From positions 992,001-1,056,000 of the forward strand of contig NZ_JAATJA010000002.1 in NCBI RefSeq assembly GCF_011927665.1: DNA of 64,000 nt, given 5' to 3'. Below, piece after piece: positions 1-6,976 of this stretch. This DNA is from Desulfobaculum xiamenense (GTDB lineage: Bacteria; Desulfobacterota; Desulfovibrionia; Desulfovibrionales; Desulfovibrionaceae). The first letter of the stretch is position 1. Each line of letters begins with the position of its first letter. The position numbers and the translations under genes are program-made. Below the pieces are notes generated by a model, which worked only from the letters and a program-made list of their open reading frames with translations, did not search any database and was not told the DNA's origin.

Positions 1-472
1 CGTTCAGCCATTCTGCGGAGGCCCAGTCGCTGTGCTCCTCGAAGCCCTTGCAGTGCGGTTCGCGCACGATGAAGAAGCGTTCGGCCACGTTGCCGTTCTC
101 GTCCTTGCGGGTGGCGCGGCCGAGGGGGTAAGTGCGGCAGGCGGCGGGGCGGTTGGGGTACACGGTGCAGCCCTTGTCGCTCACGAAGGGACAGCGCTTG
201 CGGGCGTCGTCGCACATGCGCAGGCGGAAGAGCGGGAAGCCGGTGTCCGGGGCCATGCCGACGACGGCGTGGTTCTGGATGAATTCCCGGCTACTGTAGC
301 CCAGCGCTCGGCGCAGACGCAGAACGTCGTACGGGGTGAGCATGAGGTTCAGGTCGCTGCAGCAGGCGTTGAAGCAGGGAACGCCGGGATGGCATGCGAA
401 GCGGAATTTCTGGCCTGCGGCGAGTTCGGGCAGGCTTTCGAGGAACTGTTGTGTGGCGTCGTGATCGGACAT
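1..472 (-). CDS. YkgJ-family cysteine-cluster protein (3' end cut by window edge)
   Basis: The reading frame is open from an ATG at 472 to the window edge, about 157 codons, so the C-terminus is missing. Cysteines are clustered as in the YkgJ/CxxCxxCC family of putative Zn or Fe-S chelating proteins: an early block (ACHPGVPCFNACCSD) and a later one (MCDD, KRCPF, GCTVYPNRPAACRTYP). The spacing and the YPNRPAACR segment are typical of the family. Its exact biochemical role is not known. It is transcribed away from the lipoprotein gene at 609, so the 136-bp gap between them should hold both promoters; I see no strong promoter consensus there. Confidence 0.8.
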   Translation of the reverse strand, partial: MSDHDATQQFLESLPELAAGQKFRFACHPGVPCFNACCSDLNLMLTPYDVLRLRRALGYSSREFIQNHAVVGMAPDTGFPLFRLRMCDDARKRCPFVSDKGCTVYPNRPAACRTYPLGRATRKDENGNVAERFFIVREPHCKGFEEHSDWASAEWLN

Positions 473-608
473 GGCGAACTCCGTTGAAATGTTGCATGGG
501 GAAATCCCACGCGGTGGCGGCAAAGTCAAGGCGCGCCCCGGCGGGGTTCTTGCGTAGCGCTGCGCACTCGGGTAGCGTGCCCCAAAACGCCTTTGCGGGA
601 GATTCGAC

Positions 609-1160
609 ATGAAATGGAAATTTCTGGCCGCAACTGTGGCCGCGTTCTGTCTGTTTGTCGTCGCGGGATGCGCGTCCCGCGGCATGGTCAGTCTCTGGTA
701 CGATCCGGACCGCTGGGCGACCGCCTGCCCTGCGGAGGTCTCGGTGGTTCCCCTCGCCGACGCACGCGGCCAGTCGTGGCTCGTCATGCGCGACGGCGTG
801 GAGCAGTCCACGGACCGGCAGGTGTCCGAGTGGATGACCGATGCCCTCCGCGCCGAGCTTGCGGCCCGTGGCATGACCGTCACCAACGGTGGAGCGGATT
901 CGCCCTTTGCGGCGGATACGGTTCTGTCCGGCGAGATTCTGCGTGCGTCCATGGCCGTGAACCGCATGGAGCACAAGCTGGATTTCGAGGTGCGCATCGT
1001 GTTGCGCCGGGGCGAGGGCACCGTGCTCGACAAGACCTACACCGGAAGCTTCGAGGCGACTCAGCTGCCCACGGGCGAGAAGGCATCCGCCATGCTCGAA
1101 AGCGGACTGTCCGACCTCTATGCCAACGTCATGCGCGACGTTTGCGCCCGGTTGCAATAG
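609..1160 (+). CDS. Putative lipoprotein, YajG-like
   Basis: The product is 183 residues. The N-terminus has two lysines, a hydrophobic stretch and a lipobox ending VVAGC, so it should be a lipid-anchored envelope protein with Cys at about residue 21. The rest alternates short strands (VSVVPLADARG, LSGEILRAS, FEVRIVL) and resembles the general shape of YajG-type outer-membrane lipoproteins, but I do not recognise a specific family with certainty. The gene stands alone between a divergent YkgJ gene and a strong terminator. The start at 609 is chosen because it directly precedes the signal peptide. Confidence 0.75.
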   Translation: MKWKFLAATVAAFCLFVVAGCASRGMVSLWYDPDRWATACPAEVSVVPLADARGQSWLVMRDGVEQSTDRQVSEWMTDALRAELAARGMTVTNGGADSPFAADTVLSGEILRASMAVNRMEHKLDFEVRIVLRRGEGTVLDKTYTGSFEATQLPTGEKASAMLESGLSDLYANVMRDVCARLQ

Positions 1161-1185
1161 ACTGGCGCAACGTGTTCTCCTTTTG

Positions 1186-1215
1186 GGGCCGTCGGGAAAC
1201 CGGCGGCCCTTTTTT
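1186..1215 (+). terminator. Rho-independent terminator after the lipoprotein gene
   Basis: A GC-rich stem of about 10 bp (GGGCCGTCGG paired with CCGGCGGCCC, one G-U pair) with a GAAA-type loop is followed directly by six Ts. It lies 26 bp after the lipoprotein stop codon. Confidence 0.9.
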
Positions 1216-1428
1216 ATGACGCGAAAGCGCCCCGAGGCGATCGCGAAAGTGTCCAGAATGGTTGCCGGGTTTGTACGACGAAAGTCCGAGCGTGTCTCTG
1301 GCAGGCCGAAAAACACGGGCCCGAGGAACGCTCTCGGCCGGGCTTTGGGCTTGCAATGCTGCGTCCGGCGGTGCACAAAGGATAGTGGGGCAGAGTTCCA
1401 CAACACCGCACCACGGGCTGGAGGCTGC

Positions 1429-3927
1429 ATGAAGAACCACGACGTCGCCGGGCGCATGGCCGATTCGCCGAGCCGGGAAGGGCTACGGGAAGCCGTTCGA
1501 CGCCAGATACTGAGCTACACGGGAAGCGACCCCGACCGGGCTGGCGTGCGCGATGTCTATCGCGGGTTGGCCTTTGCGCTACGGGAATATCTGGCCGAGA
1601 AGTGGATCGAGACACAGCGCGCCTACTACGAGAGCGGGGCGAAGCGTATCTACTACCTGTCCCTCGAATTCCTCGTGGGGCGCTCGCTCATGAGCAACAT
1701 CCTGAGCCTTGGGCTGGAGGACGATGCACGGGCCGTGGTGGAGTCGTACGGGCATTCACTCGATGACATCGAGGAGATGGAGTGGGATGCCGGTCTCGGC
1801 AACGGCGGCCTTGGTCGCCTGGCCTCGTGCTTCATGGATTCGCTGGCGACGCAGGGCTTCGCGGCCTACGGCTACGGTATTCGCTATGATTTTGGCATAT
1901 TCTGGCAGGTCATTGAGAATGGGGCGCAGACGGAGCGTCCGGACAACTGGATGCGTTTTGGCTGCCCGTGGCAGTTTGAACGGCAGGGACACCTGTATCC
2001 CGTCCAGTTCGGCGGCTCTGTGCGCATCCTGCACGACGAGCAGGGCAACGAGCGGCGCATATGGGTCGGCTCCGAACATGTGCTGGCCGTGGCCTGCGAC
2101 ATGCTCGTGCCGGGCTACCGCAATGGCAAGGTCATCAACATGCGGCTGTGGAACGCCAAGGCCAGCCGCGAGTTCGCCCTCGACTACTTCCAGCGCGGCG
2201 ACTACGTGGGCGCGGTGGAGGAGAAGGCCAAGAGCGAGAACATCTCCAAGGTCCTCTACCCGGACGACTCGCGGGTGCAGGGGCAGGAGCTGCGCCTCAA
2301 GCAGCAGTATTTCTTCGTTGCAGCGACCATTCAGGATATCGTGCGCCGTTCGCGCAAGCAGTCTGGCGGGCTGGCGGGTATGCCGGACCGGGTGGCGGTG
2401 CAGCTCAACGACACGCATCCGGCCATTGCCATTCCCGAACTGATGCGCGTGTTGGTCGACGAGGAAGAATTGAACTGGGATGACGCATGGAGCATCTGCG
2501 TGCGTACTTTCGCCTACACCAATCACACCATTCTGCCCGAGGCGCTGGAGCATTGGCCCGTGGAGACCATGCAGCGCGTGCTGCCCCGGCACATGGAGAT
2601 CATCTACGAGATCAACGCGCGGTTCCTGCAGCTTGTGCGTAGGCTTCATCCCGGTGACGACGCCCTTGCCGCGCGGCTGTCCATTATCGACGAGGACCAC
2701 GGACGCAGGGTGCGCATGGCGCATCTGGCGCTGGTCGGCAGTCACATGGTCAACGGCGTGAGCGCACTGCACACCGACCTGCTGCGTTCGAGCGTGTTCC
2801 AGGATTTCCACGACATGTATCCGCGCCGTTTCGTGAACATGACCAATGGCGTCACACCACGGCGGTGGATGTTGCAGGCCAACCCGCTGCTGTCGGACCT
2901 CATTACCGAGGCTATCGGTCCCGGTTGGGAGACGGACCTTGCCCGCCTGCGCGACCTGCGGCCGTTGGCGGAGGATGCGCAATTTCGCCAGCGCTGGCGC
3001 GAGGTGAAGTTCGAGAACAAGAAGCGGCTGTCGGCCTACATGCTGCCGAGGGCGCGGGTGCTGGCTCCGCCGGAATTCATGTTCGATGTGCATGTGAAGC
3101 GCATTCACGAGTACAAGCGCCAACTGCTGAACGTTTTGCATGTTGTGACGCTCTACAATCGCCTGCGCGGCGCACCGCCCGGAGAGTGCCCGTTGCCCTG
3201 CGTGCCGCGTGTGGCGATTTTTGGTGGCAAGGCCGCCCCTGCCTATGCCATGGCCAAGCTGACCATCCGGCTCATCCATGCCGTGGCCAGCGTGGTCAAT
3301 GGCGATCCGCACGTCAGCAACTATCTGCGCGTGGCCTTCGTGCCGAACTATTGCGTGTCCAACGCTGAGAAGATCATCCCCGGAACGGACCTTTCGGAGC
3401 AGATTTCCACGGCGGGGACCGAGGCATCCGGAACCGGCAACATGAAATTCGCCATGAATGGCGCACTAACCATCGGAACCATGGACGGGGCGACCGTGGA
3501 GATGGCGAAGGAGATTGGCGATGAGCACTTCTTCATTTTCGGCCTGCATACGCCGGAGGTGGCGGCGCTCAAAGCGCGGGGCTACGATCCCCGGCGGATC
3601 TACGACGCGGACCGGGAGTTGCGGCTGGCGGTGGACATGATCGCCAATGGACACTTCTCCCCGCGCGAGCCGGGGCTTTTCGAGCCGATTCGTCAATCGT
3701 GGCTGGACGACGGGGACAAGTACATGGTCATGGCGGATTACCGCTCCTATGTCGAGGCGCAGGAGCGGGCGGCGCACCTGTATCAGGACCGCGAGGAATG
3801 GACACGGGTGTCTATCCTCAACACGGCGGGTATGGGGTATTTTTCGAGCGACAGGACCATCGCGCAGTATGCCCGGGAAATCTGGGGGGCCGAGCCGGTG
3901 ACCGGGAGCGGCGCGCGCAAGAAATGA
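1429..3927 (+). CDS. glgP: Glycogen/starch phosphorylase
   Basis: The 832-residue product has the usual length for bacterial alpha-glucan phosphorylases, which release glucose-1-phosphate from glycogen using pyridoxal phosphate. The PLP-binding motif EASGTGNMKFAMNG is intact, with the Schiff-base lysine near residue 673. Other family blocks are present: SLEFLVGRSL near the N-terminus, NDTHPAIAIPELMRVL, and VHVKRIHEYKRQLLN. The frame is open further upstream to about 1120, but the ATG at 1429 has a GGAGG-like site just before it and gives the family's N-terminus; the upstream part runs through the previous terminator. Desulfovibrios store polyglucose, so a role in reserve mobilisation is likely (inference). 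Confidence 0.95.
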   Translation: MKNHDVAGRMADSPSREGLREAVRRQILSYTGSDPDRAGVRDVYRGLAFALREYLAEKWIETQRAYYESGAKRIYYLSLEFLVGRSLMSNILSLGLEDDARAVVESYGHSLDDIEEMEWDAGLGNGGLGRLASCFMDSLATQGFAAYGYGIRYDFGIFWQVIENGAQTERPDNWMRFGCPWQFERQGHLYPVQFGGSVRILHDEQGNERRIWVGSEHVLAVACDMLVPGYRNGKVINMRLWNAKASREFALDYFQRGDYVGAVEEKAKSENISKVLYPDDSRVQGQELRLKQQYFFVAATIQDIVRRSRKQSGGLAGMPDRVAVQLNDTHPAIAIPELMRVLVDEEELNWDDAWSICVRTFAYTNHTILPEALEHWPVETMQRVLPRHMEIIYEINARFLQLVRRLHPGDDALAARLSIIDEDHGRRVRMAHLALVGSHMVNGVSALHTDLLRSSVFQDFHDMYPRRFVNMTNGVTPRRWMLQANPLLSDLITEAIGPGWETDLARLRDLRPLAEDAQFRQRWREVKFENKKRLSAYMLPRARVLAPPEFMFDVHVKRIHEYKRQLLNVLHVVTLYNRLRGAPPGECPLPCVPRVAIFGGKAAPAYAMAKLTIRLIHAVASVVNGDPHVSNYLRVAFVPNYCVSNAEKIIPGTDLSEQISTAGTEASGTGNMKFAMNGALTIGTMDGATVEMAKEIGDEHFFIFGLHTPEVAALKARGYDPRRIYDADRELRLAVDMIANGHFSPREPGLFEPIRQSWLDDGDKYMVMADYRSYVEAQERAAHLYQDREEWTRVSILNTAGMGYFSSDRTIAQYAREIWGAEPVTGSGARKK

Positions 3928-3970
3928 GGCAGAACCGGGCCGGGGAGCGCGGTCCGGATAGGGGGGACGC

Positions 3971-4576
3971 ATGGCACAGCAGACACAGGGCGTGTCCGGT
4001 CAGTATTTGAGCTTCGTCCTGGCGGGCGAACTCTACGCGCTGGACATCTCCAAGGTGAGGGAAGTGCTGGAGGTGCAGGAGGTCACGCGCATTCCGCGCA
4101 CGCCGGAATTCCTGCGCGGGGTCATCAACCTACGCGGCAGCGCGGTGCCCGTGGTGGATATGCGCCGCAAGTTCGGCATGTCGGCCACGGAGTATACGGT
4201 CAACACCTGCATCATCATCGTGGAGGTGAACCTCGAAGGCGAGGAGCTGATTCTCGGCGCATTGGCGGATTCCGTGCGAGAGGTCATCGAGTTGACCCCG
4301 GACGAGATCAAGCCGCCGCCGCGCATGGGCACCACCATTGACACCAACTTCATAAGCGGCATGTCCAAGCAGGACGAGCAGTTCATCATGCTGCTCGAAA
4401 TCGACACCGTGTTTTCGGCGGAAGAGCTTCAGGCCGTGCGCATCGCGGACGCCACCGCCCCCGTGGAGGCCGCGGCGGCGGCCAGCAGACGAGAGCAGGC
4501 ACCGGATGCCGTCGCGTCTGCTGGCGCGGCGGAGAGCATGGAGCAGGGAGAAGCGCAGGCCGGACCTGCGTCCTAG
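3971..4576 (+). CDS. cheW: CheW-like chemotaxis coupling protein
   Basis: This 201-residue protein has one CheW domain, roughly residues 10-150. It carries the hallmark segments LDISKVREVLEVQEVTRIP, GVINLRGSAVPVVDMRRKFG and LGALADSVREVIEL. CheW links chemoreceptors to the CheA kinase. The C-terminal 50 residues are Ala/Glu-rich and look disordered, which makes it longer than a minimal CheW (about 160 residues). A run of Gs before the ATG gives the ribosome site. No other chemotaxis gene is adjacent, so its partners must be elsewhere. Its last 4 bp overlap the convergent ferredoxin-type gene. Confidence 0.93.
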   Translation: MAQQTQGVSGQYLSFVLAGELYALDISKVREVLEVQEVTRIPRTPEFLRGVINLRGSAVPVVDMRRKFGMSATEYTVNTCIIIVEVNLEGEELILGALADSVREVIELTPDEIKPPPRMGTTIDTNFISGMSKQDEQFIMLLEIDTVFSAEELQAVRIADATAPVEAAAAASRREQAPDAVASAGAAESMEQGEAQAGPAS

Positions 4577-5553
4577 CGTGTTTCGCTGGGCGGGGTGGTC
4601 GCGCTTCGAGACGCGGCCGCCTCGTTCAGGAGCTTTTCGATTTCGAGCGGTTCGGGCCGGTTCTCGGCCCGTTCTAGCCTGATGGCCCCACGCGGGCATT
4701 TCCCTTCGCAGACGCCGCAACCCATGCAGGCCTGCGTGTCCACGTGTGCGCGCTTGCCGACGACCGTGAGCGCGTCGAACTGGCAGTTCTTGGCGCACAG
4801 TCCGCACCCCACACATTGTTCCTCGTCGATGATGGCGACGAATCCGGACGAGCACAGCATCTGGATGCCGTTCCGTTGCGCTTGCATCGCGCCGCAGCAG
4901 CAACTGCAGCAGTTGCAGATGGCGTAGAAGCGTTCCAGCATGGCTTCCTTGAAGAACACGTGGTGCACGTGTCCGCGCTCGTCCTCGGCGCGCAGGATGT
5001 CCACGGCCTCGTCGGGCGTGATCCAGCGCGAGGTGTCGGGGTGGTGTTCGCGCATGAAACTCGCGAACGGCTCGCCGATGATAAGGCATACGTCGAGGGG
5101 CAGGCAGGGATTCTCGGCCATGCTGCGACAGGGGCAGTTCAGCGCGACGATGTGGTCCGGGTTGCGCAGAACGATGTCGCGTGCCCTGGCGTAGGGGATG
5201 ACCTTTTCGAGGTCGTGGATTTCGATGTCCCGGCCGATCTGGACGAGCTTCACCGCGTCGTCGAGGGGCACGGCCTTGCCGTGGTAGGAATCGGCCCACG
5301 AGAAGCGCGGGGTGTCCTGCTTGTCCGGGTGCAGGGGATAGAGCCTGTCCATGATCCAGACGAGCGGGGTGGCCAGTCTGGCCAGTGGGTGGCGGCCCGT
5401 GCCGACGCCGATGTAGAAGTAGCACCAGCGGCCGTAGACGTAGCCGTGGAGTTTCTCCAGCCACGAGTAACCGGGGATGCGTTCTGCCTCGCGCATGAAG
5501 GCGAGGGTGGAGCGCCTGACGGGAAACTTGGCGAGCAGGTCGAGGAAATTCAT
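4573..5553 (-). CDS. 4Fe-4S ferredoxin-type protein with a Cys-rich cluster
   Basis: The product is 326 residues and soluble. It has a CPC motif at about 140-142, a very dense cysteine block (CNCCSCCC) at 213-220, and two C-terminal CxxCxxCxxxCP-type 4Fe-4S motifs at about 247-257 and 276-286. It resembles the uncharacterised ferredoxin-domain proteins common in sulfate reducers, so an electron-transfer or metal-sensing role is likely but unproven. The start codon immediately follows the stop of the DUF429 gene (TGATG overlap), which indicates translational coupling in a MarR-led operon. Its 3' end overlaps cheW on the other strand. Confidence 0.8.
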   Translation of the reverse strand: MNFLDLLAKFPVRRSTLAFMREAERIPGYSWLEKLHGYVYGRWCYFYIGVGTGRHPLARLATPLVWIMDRLYPLHPDKQDTPRFSWADSYHGKAVPLDDAVKLVQIGRDIEIHDLEKVIPYARARDIVLRNPDHIVALNCPCRSMAENPCLPLDVCLIIGEPFASFMREHHPDTSRWITPDEAVDILRAEDERGHVHHVFFKEAMLERFYAICNCCSCCCGAMQAQRNGIQMLCSSGFVAIIDEEQCVGCGLCAKNCQFDALTVVGKRAHVDTQACMGCGVCEGKCPRGAIRLERAENRPEPLEIEKLLNEAAASRSATTPPSETR

Positions 5554-6296
5554 CAGAACCAGATCTCCATGCGTAGCCCGCGCGAGTCCGTGGGAACTGC
5601 GTCGTGCGGGAGCCTGCGCGATTGAGGGTGGGAACGGTCGGCGACCGTTGCGAGGTGGGCGGCGGTGGACAGGCCGACGAGGGCGTCCAGAACGTCATCG
5701 AGCATGACGGGGGAGAAGTTTGGCGGAACGGCGAGACGGGCGACGTCCGGGATGTGGTCGCAAAGTGTGGCCAGCCTGCGCATGGCTCCTGCGGCGGTGT
5801 GCTTGGAGGGCAGAACCTCGCCCGCGAGGTGGGCGAAGGCCAGCTCCGGATGGAATTCGACGATGCGTTCCTGAAGCGATGGATCAGTGCCGAGGGCGTC
5901 ATCGACCTCGATGATCTTCGGCACGATGCCCCAGACCGGCAACCCCGCGCCGACGCCCCTGTGCAGGCGGTGGAGCCTCTGGAATTCCGCCGGGTCGCCA
6001 TGGCTGGCGCATATGGCCTCGCGCGGGGGAACCATGAACAGGCGCGATGGCGCCTTGATGTCCTGTGGGCTTCGTCTGGCAAGTTCGCTGCGTGCGCACA
6101 TATCGCATGCGCGGACGTCGCTCCCGCAAGGAAGGCCGATGGGCATGTCGAGGGCGACGGCGGCGCACTGCTTCGTGAGGGCGACGACCGCTGCGAAGTC
6201 CGGGGCGAGGTGCAGGGTGGGCGGCGTGGGGGAGGGCCAGTCGTCGGCGAGGGCTACCACCCATCCGCCCCGCGCTCCGTCCACGCCAGCGATCAC
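5553..6296 (-). CDS. DUF429 domain protein (predicted RNase H-like fold)
   Basis: The 247-residue protein starts IAGVDGARGGWVV, the DUF429 signature in which the Asp is expected to be a metal ligand of an RNase H-like fold. Further family features are ALDMPIGLP, DIKAPSRLFMVPPREA and, later, VLDALVGLSTAAH. No DUF429 function is established. It overlaps the MarR gene upstream by 4 bp (ATGA) and touches the ferredoxin gene downstream, so the three are one transcription unit. Confidence 0.85.
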   Translation of the reverse strand: MIAGVDGARGGWVVALADDWPSPTPPTLHLAPDFAAVVALTKQCAAVALDMPIGLPCGSDVRACDMCARSELARRSPQDIKAPSRLFMVPPREAICASHGDPAEFQRLHRLHRGVGAGLPVWGIVPKIIEVDDALGTDPSLQERIVEFHPELAFAHLAGEVLPSKHTAAGAMRRLATLCDHIPDVARLAVPPNFSPVMLDDVLDALVGLSTAAHLATVADRSHPQSRRLPHDAVPTDSRGLRMEIWF

Positions 6297-6787
6297 GCCA
6301 GCGCCTCGCGCATTCGCGTCAAAAGCGAGGCGAGTGTGTCGCGCCGGGACATGGGCAGCGCCGTGCCGATGTCCTCCAGCAGTTCGTAGAACGAGGGCAG
6401 GATGCCGACGAGGAATTCGCGGCCGCGTTCGGTGAGGCTCACGGCGAGCTTTCGCCGATCGCCATCGAAGTTCTGCCGCTCCACGTGGCCTTCGCGTTCG
6501 AGGCCGTCGATGAGTCCGGTGATGGTGGCGCGGGTGACTCCGGCTCCGCAGGCGAGTTCGGAGGGTGTCATTCGGCCTTCGGGGGCGTCGAACAGGAGCG
6601 CAAGCACGGTGAAGCGTCCCTCGGAGACCACGCTGCGAAAGAAGCGCTCCTCAAGGCAGCGGGCCATGGCTGAGGCTGTCTCCATGAGGTCGATGGCCGC
6701 CTGAATGGCGGTGGTGTCCAGCGAGGGAAAGAAGGAGACGAGCGACTGTATGGCGTCGAACTTTGGTGCTTGATCGTGATCGGACAT
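6293..6787 (-). CDS. MarR-family transcriptional regulator
   Basis: The 164-residue product has a winged helix-turn-helix with the MarR pattern: MTPSELACGAGVTRATITGLIDGLEREGHVER followed by a DRRKLAVSLTERGREF wing. It is first in an operon with DUF429 and the ferredoxin-type gene (4-bp overlap), and it diverges from the glutamate dehydrogenase gene. MarR proteins usually repress their own operon and often a divergent gene, so this operon, and possibly gdh, are the likely targets (inference). Confidence 0.92.
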   Translation of the reverse strand: MSDHDQAPKFDAIQSLVSFFPSLDTTAIQAAIDLMETASAMARCLEERFFRSVVSEGRFTVLALLFDAPEGRMTPSELACGAGVTRATITGLIDGLEREGHVERQNFDGDRRKLAVSLTERGREFLVGILPSFYELLEDIGTALPMSRRDTLASLLTRMREALA

Positions 6788-6976
6788 GGCAGACGGCTCC
6801 GTGCGAATGTTGTGGGTCGATTGTAAGGGTGCTAACTTGTTGCGTCAATCCTTGTCGGTGTTGAGGTCGCGGCTTTGTTGTGCAATTATGTAATGGGGAT
6901 GTGTGCGCAGCGCAGAACGGGCGGTGTGCGCAGCGAACCCCGGCGGTCGCGACACGGCAACAGTGGGAGGCGCAAC
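6788..6976. promoter_or_regulatory. Divergent marR / gdh control region
   Basis: This 189-bp gap lies between two divergently transcribed genes. It holds an 11-bp direct repeat (TGTGCGCAGCG, near 6901 and 6927) just before the gdh start. I did not find a convincing long palindrome of the MarR-operator type, so the operator is unassigned. Confidence 0.4.

Noticed and set aside
6875-6976. The earlier ATG at 6875 as the gdh start
   Set aside because: It lacks a ribosome site and would use the divergent control region as coding. The GTG at 6977 has a GGGAGG site at the right distance.
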